From Tetrahymena elliotti 4EA (Eukaryota > Ciliophora > Oligohymenophorea > Hymenostomatida > Tetrahymenidae), in assembly GCA_000231825.2 (NCBI GenBank), contig JH720327.1, positions 442,135 through 506,134 of the forward strand: a DNA stretch of 64,000 nucleotides. The letters are read 5' to 3'. A model generated the notes under the pieces. That model made no database searches and had not been told where the DNA came from. It saw only the letters and a program-made list of their open reading frames with translations. A program made the position numbers and the translations under genes. Positions 24,876 to 37,550 of the stretch are shown piece by piece (positions within the stretch are counted from its first letter, which is position 1; each line of letters begins with the position of its first letter).

Positions 24876-27373
24876 ATGATAAAGGATAAAAACAAGAAAA
24901 GCAAAGATAAAGAAGAACCTTCTCATTTAGAGGAGTTTTATAGGTTAAGATCCCCTTTAGATATAGCTGAGATTTCATTAAACAAACAGAAATCTCACAA
25001 ATTGTTTTTTTATGGGAATATTAGAAACAATATCATCAAAAAAATATAAATGAAGGAAGTTCTTTTAGAAAAGTAGAAATTAGAAAAATAAAAGCACTAA
25101 AACGAATAGGATTTGATTAAATATGCCAATTTGCATTTAGTTCCATAAGTAAAATTTGATATTTATTTATTAGCCTTTAGAATTATTAGTAAATAGCTAT
25201 TGTTTATTAAAATAATTAGATTATTGATGAATATCAAAAAAAGAGCTGTTTTCATAAAGTAGTCTGCAAAATATTGAGATTAAAGTTTAAGAATAAATAA
25301 TTTTATTCATCATTAAATGAGCAATATAGGAAAAAAGTAAACTATTTAGTTTTTATTCGCTGAAGGAATTATAGTCTTGCTAACAAATGTTATCATTATA
25401 AAATAGATGTGGCTCATAGCAACTGATGCTTTTTATTAAAAGAAAGATAACAAATTTTACTTTAAAGAGATCTTGAAAAACAAAAATATTCCTAATGTTT
25501 ATGAAGATTTCATTGAAAAAGATTTAATGAGGAGTTTTTGGAAAGAAGAATTTGAAAAAATTGCAGAAACTGTTAAATAAACAGCAGATAAATTGAGAAA
25601 TGTACTGACTGTCTATTCCAAAACTAATTGTATAGCAGGTTATTGCTAAGGAATGAATTTCATAGCAAAATTTATCTTGAATTTATAGTTTGAAGAAGAG
25701 GTAAAATGTTAAATTTTTAATAAATTGATTTAGTTTTTATAATATTTTTAATATCAAGGAAGCATTTTGGATTTATAAATATTTTTTAGAGAGTGTGATA
25801 CCACTGGATTACTATACAAATAATATGATTGGATTAATAGCTGACTAGAATATATTTAAAAATCTATTGTAAATTCACAACCCTAAAGTATTTAAAAAAT
25901 TTCAAGAGATTAAAATTGATGTTAATATATTCACAACATCATGGTTTATTTGTTTATACACAAACAGTCTTTCAGAACAAGTAATATTTTAAAATATCTT
26001 ATTAATTAACATCATAAATTATATTCAAGCTATGCACTGTTGTATTTGATCACTGTATTTTATATGGGTCAAAAACACCATTCTTAGTAGGTTTAGTCCT
26101 TCTCGATTTACTTTAAGAAGACATCCTCAAAACACAAGGACGTAATTCAATATTTATATTTTATGAAGAAACTTTTTAGATTTTCAAAACATTTTTAGCT
26201 TATTTTCAAGTGATTGTGATCAGAAAATAATTTTTTATCTTAAAATTGACAAAGATGTAATGTTAAAAATTTTTTTATAAATTAGATGAAGTTTTGGTAG
26301 TTATTGAGGAAAAAGCTAGAAAGTTGCATGACAAAGAACTTTTTCATTCAAAATTACAAGAAATGTATCTGAGCAAAAAGGGGATTGAGCTTTAAAGAGA
26401 AATATATAGAGATATTTATGCAAAATAGATAGATGAAGATAAAAATTTGAACAAGAAAAATGAAATAACAAAAAAAATTAAATGTGAAAGAAAATGGAGA
26501 ATATGTTTAATGAGTCTTCATACAGAAAAAAAGAAAAAATTTGAAGGTTTATTTGTCTTTAGAAACAATCATGATTTGGTCATTAAATAAAATTATTTTT
26601 CCATAGAAAATATCGAGTTTTTAGCCAAGAGAGAATGTAAATCTGAAAATAATTGTGATGTTAATGATTTCTTAATAGTAAGACTAGACCATACATGTAC
26701 AGAGGAGTAATAAATAAAACCTATTAATAGATTAAGTTCTATCTATTAAAATATGAATTCTATACAATTAAATAATCAGAATAACAATGATTAACAATAA
26801 AATATGATTGCTAATAGCATAGCCCATTAAGATAATAGTGATAAATCATTATCTACTTTATAATTTGGATAAAAAGTAATTTCTTATTACCCTACTGAAT
26901 CCGAAATTTAATAATACGCATACTTGAATAGTCCTGAAAAAGAACAAAATATTAATAATAATAAACAGGATTCTAAAAATGTAGTTAATCAAGAGTCCAA
27001 TAGTAATAACAACAGCTAATAAATATAAAATGTTATGGAATCATTAAATAATCATTAATAGTGTAAAGAAGAAGCTAGAATGAGTGATGATTTTCACTTA
27101 CCCAAACAAATATTTAATGAAATTAATTCAACTAATCTTAAAGAAGAACCAGAAGAAGATGATGATGTAGATGATTCAGAAGTTATTGCAGAATTAGTTA
27201 GTTAAAAAGGAGATTTCAGAGATAAATAAAAATCAGAAAATAAGAATAGTCTGTTAAGATCAAGCTACTATAAATTTTTTTCAGAATTCAAAGGCAAGAA
27301 CTAAGTTTATAATGGTCTTCTTGAGTCTGATATTACAAATGTCTAAAGCAAATATTTTGAATAAATTAAATGA
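24876..27373 (+). CDS. TBC-domain Rab GAP-like protein 1, 701 aa, 6 exons
   Basis: Exons: 24876-25148, 25220-25336, 25407-25700, 25759-25980, 26030-26141, 26286-27373; they sum to 702 codons ending in TGA. TBC proteins speed GTP hydrolysis by Rab GTPases using two residues, an Arg and a Gln. Both are visible: IEKDLMR (Arg172, the IxxDxxR motif) and IAGYCQG (Gln211, YxQ). Later TBC blocks include AFWIYKYFLESVIPLDYY, TTSWFICLYTNSLSEQ and VVFDHCILYGSK. After about residue 400 the protein becomes Asn/Gln/Ser-rich, with an acidic patch (EEPEEDDDVDDSE). Two paralogues (42419-45357 and 48377-50883) share most exon borders. It has an intron after SLSEQ that they lack. Membrane-traffic role is inferred from the family. 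Confidence 0.9.
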
Positions 27374-27574
27374 AAAAAAATCAATTACAAAATAACTTAG
27401 CCAACTAATAAAAAATAATTTCAAACAAATCTATTTATTCTAAATTATAAAATATTAACATATTTTCATTAAATTTAATAAAAAATTAAACATAAGTTTA
27501 ACTTGTAGAAATAAAAATATATTTATTTTCTTATCAAAGTTTTTATTAAAATGCAATTTACATATTAAATAATT

Positions 27575-27625
27575 ATTATGGTTAAGTGATAAAGCTAGTG
27601 ATTGCAGATCACTATTTTCCTTTCT
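27575..27625 (+). ncRNA. tRNA-Cys(GCA)-like remnant
   Basis: A D-arm-like GGTTAAGTGATAAAGC is followed by a perfect five-base-pair anticodon stem (AGTGA/TCACT) enclosing loop TTGCAGA, i.e. anticodon GCA with T33 and G37 as in tRNA-Cys. No T-arm with a GTTCRA-type loop and no acceptor stem can be drawn, so it is not a working tRNA as it stands. A more diverged copy is at about 30716-30760. Confidence 0.3.
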
Positions 27626-30189
27626 ATTTCTTTTACAAATAAATTTAATATTTTCAGAAATAATATTTTATTCTAAAAATGAATGATATTCTAAATTAAT
27701 TTAGTTCATTTAAGCATTCTGTAAAAAATATTTAACATTTATATTAAAATTTTAGTTATTCAAATATTATATATTGCAAGAAGACTGACTTACTGAATAA
27801 ATCAAAGTTCTCAGTTTATGTTTTGAAATTTAACCAGAAATAAAAACTAGTATCTACAATAAATTTATTTTATAGATGGCTGAATATTTATTAACAGAGA
27901 TTCTGCAAATTTCCCAGATTTTAGTGATCCTTAAATCTCACACTCCGGCCTTTGGTAATACCGAAGAAAGGATTCAGATTTTTCTTAAAATAATTTGGGT
28001 TGCGCTGAGATACAAAGTTTTCTTGGTATTTAAGTATTTATCAATTTAAGATATAAAAAATTAAGATAATTTAACAAAATATTTATTATTAAGTAAATAA
28101 ACAAGCTGGAGAGAAAATTACATATTAGTAATCAAATTTATTAAAACGGTTAGATAAATATTATTAATTATAATCAATTTAATTTTATTCTTTTTGCTTA
28201 GGTATCTATTTCTTTCTATCTTGTTTTCATGTTTTCTAAGTAAATTGCTTCATTAATAGCTTAATTTTATTCCTCATAGAATAAACAGTTAATTAATTAG
28301 AGTAAAAATATTAATTTTTCAATGTAAGTTGCTCAAATAAAGATCTCCAGAGCTCTTTTACTTTAAAATTGTATAAAAATTATGAGGGAGAAAAAAATAT
28401 GATTCCCTGAAAAAATGAATGATAAAATATCATCCCTAGGTAATTCAGCCTGTCCTAAATTTAAGGGAGTACTGTAATTAGTTAAAAATGCAATTTAATC
28501 TTTAAAATGTAAAAAATTACCGTATTACCTTTTCACTTGGTTTTCGAATTTGAGCCGAGTTATTGGATTTTTAGGTGCTCATAATATTTAATGTATTTTT
28601 AAAAAGTATTTAGTTATTTATTTAGATAACTATTATTCTTTTAATTCAATACTTGGAAAAATTATTTTCAATTACTAGATTTTTTGAAATTTTCACTTTG
28701 AGATTAGAGTTTTGTTGAGCTGAATTAAGGTAAAGAACAAAAAGAGTACTATAATGTGAGAAATTTCAGTTTATAAATTTGCTGAATTAACAAAATTTTG
28801 ATTTTGATTTAATTCTGATAAATCTTTACCTCCTTCTATTTATATTTTTCTATAATTATTCACATGTAGAAAGTAAAAAAATTTATTTTACTTCCAAATA
28901 AATAATTTAAATTTTTTTGGAGATAAATTAATATTTGTAGTTTTAATGTTTTTATAAGAAATAAAAAATGCTTGATTCTATTTAAACCTAAAACTAAATT
29001 TTGGTTTGTGATGAAATATTGGAATAAAAATGAATAAATTAATTTCTTAATAATTAAGCAAAACATGCTTTTGATTATGAATTATTTGCTTTCATTTCAT
29101 CGATTATTCACTCAATTACTCGATTCTTCATTTAAATATCTAAAGATTCTTTTCTCTATATTCTATCTTTATCATTTACTTCCTCACTTATTTTAATTAT
29201 CAAAATCTATCATGAATTTTTAAAAAATCGAAACTAACATATTATTATATTATTTTTGAAGGGGCAATTCAATTGGGTCAGAAGGAGCAAACATATTCGA
29301 ATGAGCTTAGAAAAATGTCAAAACATCACTTATTTGAATCTTAATCTTGAGTAATTTTGTTAACTATTTATTTGATTTATTTTGTTTTTTCAATATTTAA
29401 AATATTTATGGAAGTAATGAAAAATATGATGAATTTCCAAATAAATTGAAATGAACATATTATCATAATATTTTTCAAGGTAAAATCAAATTGGAGCAGA
29501 ACAGCAAAAAAATATAAGAAATAACTTTAATTAATGTCTAAAGAATACATCTTTGACTATAAATCTTTGGTAAATATATTTGATAATATCCTACTCCATA
29601 TTTAAAATAAAAAATAATGAGTTCAATAAAATATTGAATTTGAATTAATCAACTGTTTTAATTTTTTAAAATTAGAAATGCATTTAATCAATAACTCTAT
29701 AAAGGAAAACAAATTATTTTAATACTCTAATTTGCTATTATCTTCTCCATTATGTTAATTAATTTATTTTATTTAAAAAGAGGTTATACTAGAAGAAAAG
29801 AATAACTTAGATAGGATTTTAAATGTCTTAACAAAAATTTATGCATAAGAAATATTCATAAATTTACTTCGCAGATGATTTTATTTTACTATCTTATCCT
29901 TATTTTTCATATTTACAAATTTATGATACAAAGTAAATGAATTTGTTTTTAAAATTAATAATTTAGAAATTTTTAAAAATCATCCTATTAAAAGATAACA
30001 AATTAAGATTTTTAAAGTTATTAATGATGAAGTTATTATTTTTTTTAATTATTTCATTTTATATTTAAAATAAATAAATTTTGTGTATTTCGTTATGCAG
30101 ATTACTCAATAAATATCATGTTTTTATAAATTTCATTAAATTATTTTTGAATTTCAAAAAAGTATTTAATAAAATAAACTGCGAGATAC
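27626..30189. other. Gene-poor stretch with isolated less AT-rich islands
   Basis: No coding frame is supported. A dispersed repeat (about 27816-27876) matches 585-645. About 27925-28020 and 28390-28600 are less AT-rich; the first has a short hairpin (CTTTGGT AAT ACCGAAG). The second contains GTCCTAAATTTAAGGGAGTA then CTGTA, which may be a transposon end but lacks a visible partner. Confidence 0.4.
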
Positions 30190-30850
30190 TTGACACCAAA
30201 AGACAGTATTATTATATTTTTAATATCAAGTGAGCATTTTGGATTTAAGATAACTGACTAGAATATATTTAAAAATCTATTATAAAAATACAACCCTAAA
30301 GTTTTTAAAAAATTTCATGATATTAAAATTGATAATATATTCACAACATCATGTTTTATTTGTTTTTACACAAACATTCTTATCAGAACAAGTAATTTAT
30401 TTAAAAATATATTATTAATAACACCATAAACTATATTCAGTTGTATTTGATTACTGTATTTTTATACATTTTTAGCTGGCTAAATACTTCTTTATTTGCT
30501 TTAAGAAGATATTGTGAATTCAAGGGTAAATAAGTTTTTAATTGTCTAGTTGATTTAAATAAAGCCATTTATTCTTAAATTATTAAATATTAAGATATTT
30601 TCATTTCACTATATAAAAAATTTACTGAAGTTGAACTCATAGCAAACAAAAATATCTTTATTTTAATATCAAAGTTATAATTAAAATTCAATAATTATAT
30701 TAAATAATGAATATATGTAGTGCTATTCATAAGTTTAGTGATTGTGGATTACTATTTTTTGTATTGCTTTTACAAATAAATTTTATTTATATAATTAATG
30801 ATATTCTAAATTACTTTAATTCATACAAGCTATATGTATAAATTATATAA
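30190..30850 (+). pseudogene. Fragmented copy of the TBC gene 1 3' half
   Basis: About 30205-30540 matches exons 4-5 of TBC gene 1 and the flanking introns (25740-26120), with deletions: the stretch for KYFLESVIPLDYYTN is gone and frames are shifted. About 30560-30850 matches sequence beyond that gene's stop (27400-27720), including the tRNA-like remnant. So it is a degraded, internally deleted duplicate, without function. Confidence 0.7.
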
Positions 30851-31210
30851 AATCAATATAATAAAAACAATTCTTAAATTTAAAAAATAAATCAAAACAA
30901 AAGAGGGGAACGAGAGGGGGACATTAGAATTTCAATTAATTAGAACAAATCAATCTTTTTTTGTTTAGAATGCTTTCGAAATTCTGGAAAAAAAAACTTG
31001 AAAAATTGTAGTGGACATTTAATTTTTTTTTTAATTTGATTAAAATGAAAAATCTAATAATTAAACAAAATTCATTTTATAGTATAAAAAATATATTTAA
31101 TGATGCTATGCATAGCAACACGGCTGGTGATATATTAAAACTTGGAACAGCTATATATAAATGTAAACACTTTTAAGATTTAAGTCTTCGAAATTTATTT
31201 TAAGATTTCT

Positions 31211-33676
31211 TCAAATTTTAGATTTTAATGTTCTTATTAATTATTAGAAGCCTTAATCATTCGGATTAATTTCGTATTTCGAATAAAATTTGATGGCCTC
31301 ATCCAGCATACCTTTTTCTTCATAAGCAAACACTAGATTTTATTGACATGCTCTTTTATTAGGATTTAGCTTTAAACATTTCTAATAGGAATTGATGGCT
31401 TTATTGAGCATGCCTTTATCTGAATAAACAATTCCTAGAAGAAAGTATAATTTAGAGTCTTCCGGTTCGATCTCTAAATATTACTTAAAAGAAAAGATGG
31501 CCTCATCCAACATACCTTTCTCCTAATAAGCAATTCCTATATTTTACAGACAAGCACTCTGTTTAGGATTGATCAATAAACACTTCAAATAGGATTTGAT
31601 CGCTTTATTGAGCATACCTTTATTATAATAAACAACTCCTAGAGTATAGTGGCATTCAGAGTTTTTAGGATTAATCTCTAAACACTTCAAATAGGATTTT
31701 ATAGCTTTATTGAGTTGGTCTTTATTTTAATAAACATTTCCTAGATGATAGTGGCAATCAGAGTCTTGAGGATTAATCTCTAAACACTTCAAATAGGAAT
31801 TTATAGTTTTATTGAGCATGCCTTTACTCTAATAAGCAGTTCCTAGTTGAAAGTAGCATTCAGAGTCTTTAGGTTCGATCTCTAAATATTTGTAATAGGT
31901 AGAGATGGCTTCATCCAGCATACCTTTATCCTTATAAACAGTTGCTAGATTTTAAAAAATAAATTTGTCTTTAGGATTAATCTCTATATAGGATTAGATA
32001 GCTTTATCCAGCATGTTATTCTCCTAATAAATAGTTCCTAGATTAAATAAGCAAGTATTGTATATAGGATTGATCTCTAAACACTTCTTATAGGAATTTA
32101 TGGCTTCATCAAGCATGCCTTTCGCCTTATAAGCATTTCCTAAATTATTGTAGCAATAATAGTCTTTAGGATTGATCTCTAAACACTTTTAATAGGAATT
32201 TATTACCTCATCTAGCATACCTTTCTCTTTTTAAGCATTTCCTAGTTGAAAGTAGCAATTAGAGTCTATAGGGTTGATCTATAAATGTTTCTAATAAAAA
32301 TCGATGGCCTCATCAAACATACCTTTCTTCATATAAACATATCCTAGATAAAAGTTACAAGTATTGTCTTTAGGATTTATCTCTAAACACTTCTAATAGG
32401 AATTTATGGCCTCATCTAGTACGCCTTTCTTCTAATAAGTATATCCTAGATAAAAGTGGCAATTACGGTCTTGAGGATTTATCTCTAAACTCTTCTAATA
32501 AGAATTTATAGTCTCATCCAACATGCCTTTTTAGTAATAAACCTCTCCTATATAAAAGTGGTAAATATGGTCTTTAGGATTTATCTCTAAACTTTTCTAA
32601 AAGGAATTTATAGCCTCATTAGATAGTTTTAGTTAAAGCTATGTTAAACCTAACTCACACCAATAGCTTTCATTTTTTGGTTGAATTTAAGTACATAAAT
32701 CAATTATCTAATTTGCTAAATACCATTAATTAGCTTATTCTTTCTTTTAGTATTCTTTAAAGAGTTCTGATGCATCTTTAGAGGTCCATATTTATTACTT
32801 AAGATCTTGAAATAAATCTATCAATTTTAAAACATTAGGTCTTTACATTGGATCTAATGAAAGAATTTATGAAAGAATTTAATTTAAAGATGAATCTAAA
32901 TTAGGGAGATTTTTGTAACCTGTTTTCTTAAGTTCAAAACAACTATCTAAAGAAGCACCTGCTAAAATATATAAACATATTCCAAATGCCCAGATGTCTC
33001 CATTAAAATCATAAATGTATCCTTAACTTACATTTGCTTCCAACTACTATATTAACTCAGGTGGGTAATAAATTAGAGATCCATATGGGATAGAATTAAG
33101 CATCAGGGAAGAATTTTTCTCTTCTTAAATTTATTTAGCTAAACCAAAATTGCACAGTTTTATTTGATTCAAATGGTCTACAAAAATATTTCTTAACTAA
33201 AGCTCTCTAGGGATTTGGTTTTTATAGTGAAGATAGTTGATAGCAGATAATATCTAACAAGCTAAACTGACTAATTGGTGCTTTGATATTGTAGCTTAAT
33301 ATTTAGAAAACTCTTCAATCAGTTGTTGGAGATTTTTTTCATATTTTTCTATAACAATAAAGTAATTAAATCCTATTTAAAATTCATCTACATATTTAAC
33401 TATATTAGGATGATTAGCATTCTTTAAAAATAAGGCACCTTTCTTTGCCTCCTGTAATTTTTATTCAGATATTGAGTCAAAACCATCAAAGATAGATAAG
33501 ATCTTGATTGCATAATGCTACTTTGAAATGAGGTGTTCAACTATGACAAATGATTCTATTTCTTCATCTAAATTAATTATTTAGAGTTATCTATTTTTCT
33601 TCAGTTGCTGTGCTATTTCTGAAAGCTTTTTTAGAGATTCTAATTCTTGATCTTACTACATCTTTGCAGTGTGCAT
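31211..33676 (-). CDS. Pseudokinase-TPR protein, 821 aa, single exon
   Basis: One open frame from ATG 33674-33676 (MHTAKMQQDQ) to TGA 31211-31213, 822 codons. Residues about 35-300 form a protein-kinase fold: HYAIKIL (Lys58), Glu76 in a helix-C-like block, HPNIVKYVDEF, LACQILSAINYLHYKN, YYPPEL (APE position), GDIWAFGICLYIL and DPMQRP. The catalytic parts are changed: PREL (156-159) at the HRDL site, so the catalytic Asp is Glu, and NFG (176-178) for DFG. No glycine loop is visible. It is therefore probably an inactive, scaffolding kinase. From about residue 340 come roughly 14 TPR units of 34 residues (consensus EAINSYQKCLEINPKD...LGxxYxxKGML), a peptide-binding superhelix; one unit is three residues short but in frame. 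Damaged relatives lie at 828-1907 and 40034-41103. Confidence 0.9.
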
Positions 33677-34159
33677 AAGAATATTAAAAACCTATCTTTT
33701 TTTCTACCTTTTAATACTTTTTTAATTAGAATTAAATTAAAATTAATTAATTAATGATATTTAATAGATAATTCTGATAGATTTTTAAATATCTATTGTA
33801 ATAAAAAATATCTTAGGTTCAATTTACACAATTTCTAATATTCAAATAGGTTTTTTTGAAGCGAACTGTAATAAAATATTTATAAATTATATCTGTAAAT
33901 TATTTTAATTATATAGTGGTGTATAATAAAAAAAGTAATCATTTTATTATTACTAAATGTGATTTGTAGTGAATTTTTTTAAACTATTTTAATACTCCGT
34001 ATACAGAAAAAAATGACTTCTCTATTTAATTATACTATTGTCTGGTCATCAAAAGTAATCTGATCAGTCACGATTGTCTTGTAGCTTTATCAAATGAATA
34101 GAAATTATTAGATGCATTTAATAGAAGTTTTGAGGGAAAAAAAAGAATGTGATTAATTT
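33677..34159. other. Intergenic; upstream of the pseudokinase-TPR gene
   Basis: AT-rich spacer that should hold the promoter of the minus-strand gene ending at 33676. No motif could be assigned. Confidence 0.35.
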
Positions 34160-34480
34160 TTTTATCAGAATTTAGTAATTGAAGCCCATTAAATATTGCG
34201 ATTCAAAAAATGAATCTAAGTAACATTTATGAAATTATTATATTAATTAAGAATCTTTTGATATCAATATAAATTAATACAATAAGAGTTGAGAATTTAG
34301 CGCAATATTAAAATATCTTCTTTTCAAACCTTTTAGGAGTTTTACTAGGTGAAGAGTGACAAACTATAAAAGTAAGAAAACAAAGACAAAGATGAGTTTT
34401 TAAAGGAATTTTATAGGTTAAGATCCCCATTAGATCGACTATGCTGATATTTCATTAAACATTAAATTAACTTTCAAATA
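34160..34480 (+). pseudogene. Copy of the TBC gene 1 promoter and first codons
   Basis: Matches about 24590-25000, including the region before the start and the first coding block (the codons for EFYRLRSPLD are nearly identical in DNA). The start codon of TBC gene 1 (GAAGAATGATAAAGG) reads GAAGAGTGACAAACT here, so it is lost, and the frame is broken soon after. Non-functional fragment. Confidence 0.7.
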
Positions 34481-34629
34481 TGCTTAAAATTGTTTGGATT
34501 TTGTGAAAATCTAAATAATTATTTAATTACCTACTTGATGAAAACATCTTTTTTTTTATACATCCATCATCTAATTATTTTAATAAGTAATGGTTTGTTA
34601 CTAAAAATTCTAATTATAAATAAATATTT

Positions 34630-34800
34630 GTCCATTTTTACTTATGGAACATAATGTAGGTTTGCATATTTGATCAAATCCTTTTTTTTAATTTCTACTT
34701 TTCTCAAAGAAATTCCTTCATTTTTTTTGATGATGTTATTTCTCATAAAAAAACAATTAGTGTGATTTCTGCTTAACAACAACTAATCTGATTTTTGGTT
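34630..34800 (-). pseudogene. Inverted copy of part of TBC gene 1 exon 1
   Basis: The minus strand matches about 24985-25140 of TBC gene 1: AAATCACAC..., then TTTTTTTATG..., AACATCATCAAAAAAAATGAAGGAA..., and GATTTGATCAAATATGC. It follows the forward fragment at 34160-34480 in opposite orientation, so the 5' end of the duplicate was split and partly inverted. Confidence 0.65.
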
Positions 34801-37550
34801 TTAAAACTATAAATAATAAAACTTAGTTTTAAATGTTTGATTAAAAATTTATTTTTTTATTTCAATGCTTGGCTTGAGACTGATCCTGGTTAATTTTTTT
34901 GTTTTTAATTATTTATGTTTAAATACAAAAAATTTAAGCTTTTTAATTCATTATTTTTTAGTTGTCTATTAATAAAAAAAATACTGCAACTAGCAATAAA
35001 TAAATAAATTATTTTAAATTTCAAAAAAAAACTGTTCAAAAAGAAAATTTAATTTGATTAAAAATTATGTCAAAGTATATTTTCAAATGAATTCTTCAAT
35101 AGAATTAAAATGATATTAACTTAAAAAATTTATTTTATCTTCAAGTATGGATTTATCTAAATATATCAAATTTTAAAAATCTACAAAATATCTTTTTTTG
35201 TATTGTCAATTTTTGAATTGTAAAATTAAAAGCCAAATCAAACAAAGCTCAAGGTCAGAAAATAATTAATCTTAATCAAAAGTGAATGACCGCTTGATAG
35301 TGACTTATTTATCTTTAAGGTATTATTATGAAATTTTAGAGTTAAAAATTTAAAAAAATTAATTTTATTCTAATATCTAATACTATATTATTAAGTTATC
35401 TCAAGGAATAAATAGGAATTATTCTAAATAACTAACAGATAGGCAATTCAAATGAATTGATCAAAAACGAATTTATTACTATTAATTATCTCTTATTTTT
35501 TTAACATTTATTAAAATTAAATAGCTAAATAATATTGTTTAAGCTTGCTTACTTACAAATAACAGTTAATTCCATTAAAATAACATGGAAATAAAACTTT
35601 AATATTTTTATTTTCTAAAATAGTAGATTCAAACTATAAAACCCGCTTAATTTTTTGTGAAGAAAGTGTCTGGATTTAGAGGTAAATAATTAAAATTATC
35701 TATTTACTTAGTGTAAGCTAATAATAGCAAGATTAATCCTTTTCCTTTGGAAATATTAAAATAACTTAATTGGTTTGGCTAATTTACTAATAAAAAAATA
35801 TAAGACGAAATAATAAAAAAATAATTTTATTTTTTAAAAATCTTTAAAAATAAAAACTATCTGTCCATAATTTTAGTGGAAAAAGAAACCCACATTTATT
35901 ACGACAGAATTGAATTATTTATTATTTTTCTTTCATACTTTCCAATAATCAATAGAAAATAATAAAATATTGTGGCTGATTTTGTGTGAGAAAAGATTTT
36001 CTAGAAAATAATATAAAATGCTATCCTAACTTTTTCATTTCAAAAACCAAATCAGCTAAATTTGATTAAAGCAAGTTATTCTGGGATAATTACTTTACTC
36101 TTTCTAGTATTATATTAAATAAATATTCTTTTAAGTCAGTCATTTTTTTCTTTTAAAAACCATTCATAAAGATAACCAAATAATAAGTATATTTGTTCTT
36201 ATGAAAAAGGTGCCAAAGCTTACTTTTTAACATGGAATTATTTAATTTTTTTTCTTTGTTGAGCTCATTACCAAAAATACTCTTCACTCTTCAAATGAAA
36301 AATTCAAATACTCCTTCATTAATTCAGGAATAAATTATTTTTTTAGATTTTTCAAAATATGTATGGGTGGGTTATCCAAGTTTGTTTTTAAAAAAATTTT
36401 GTTCTTCTGGTTTCCATTTTAAATTTTCACAAAAATGAATTATCTATCAATTTAATTCCAATAATTGTAGATAGTGATTAATTTTAGTTACCTGAATTAT
36501 TTTCATAAATATTCACCATTATTATTACTCTAAAACAAACAAACAAAAAAAAGCCATTTGAAAATAAGATTTTATATTTTTGTATCATGAATTTTTTTAA
36601 TCAGTTTTTCTGAACTAAATTAAATAAAGAATATTGCCAGAAAACATTTTAGACAGTAAGTAAATAATTTGTTTCTTTGATTGTTTATTTATTTCCTATT
36701 TAAATTTTGAATTTTTGGGAAGATGATTTTTTAATTATACTTTTAATTGTATTAATTAATCTTTCAATTGCATTAATTAAATGTAATGAAATAAAAAGAT
36801 TTAATTAAATTTAAGATCAACTGTAATGTATTATTTTTATAGAAAATCTTTTTTGATAAAAAAATTTAATTAAATTTGAGATCAACTGTAATGTATTATT
36901 TTTAGTGTGTAATATTTCAAGACTAACATTTGTTAAATCTAATTTTAAAAAATCTTTTTAAGCTTGAAGATTAAAATACATAAGAATTTATGATGGAGAA
37001 AGAATGAAAAAATTTTAGGGATTTATTCACTTTTTTATAAAAAAAATTCAAAATATTTTTAAGTTTGATGTCGGATAAAGACATTTTCTTTAAAAAATAT
37101 ATTTTTATTTTACAGTAATGCACAATGCACATTTCCCCTTAGACTGCATCAAATAATTTGAATAGTTTGAATTATATTGAAATTATTGCTTAAATTAATT
37201 ACCTTAATTATCTAATATTAAAAGATGTGTAAAAAATAATGTATTGTCTGTCTGTCTCTTTTTAATTTTAGAAAGCTCACCTGCTTTGTATTTTCTTTCT
37301 ATTTAAGTTTAAAGAAAAATCGAAAGAGAGAAGATGTAAATTGCTAATGTAGCTTTTCTTCTCATTATATTAATAATAAAAACAATTCTTTTTAAGCATA
37401 TTTCTTTCCGTTTTGAAGTTGAACAAAAACGATTTTTGAAAAAAATTGCATAATTGAGTGATCCATACATAATAAAAAGATTGAAATCAAGCTTTCATAA
37501 TTATTAAAAACAAAATTAAATTTCAAAACAAGAAATTAAATAAGATAAAA
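34801..37550. other. Intergenic, no gene seen
   Basis: About 2.7 kb of AT-rich DNA without a supported frame. An approximate direct repeat of about 60 bases (GATCAACTGTAATGTATTATTTTTA core) occurs at about 36795-36845 and 36855-36905. The promoter of the secreted-protein gene should lie near its right end. Confidence 0.45.

Noticed and set aside
28860..29066. 68-codon minus-strand frame
   Set aside because: Composition is that of random AT-rich DNA; no motif, and not continued by the ciliate code into anything recognisable.
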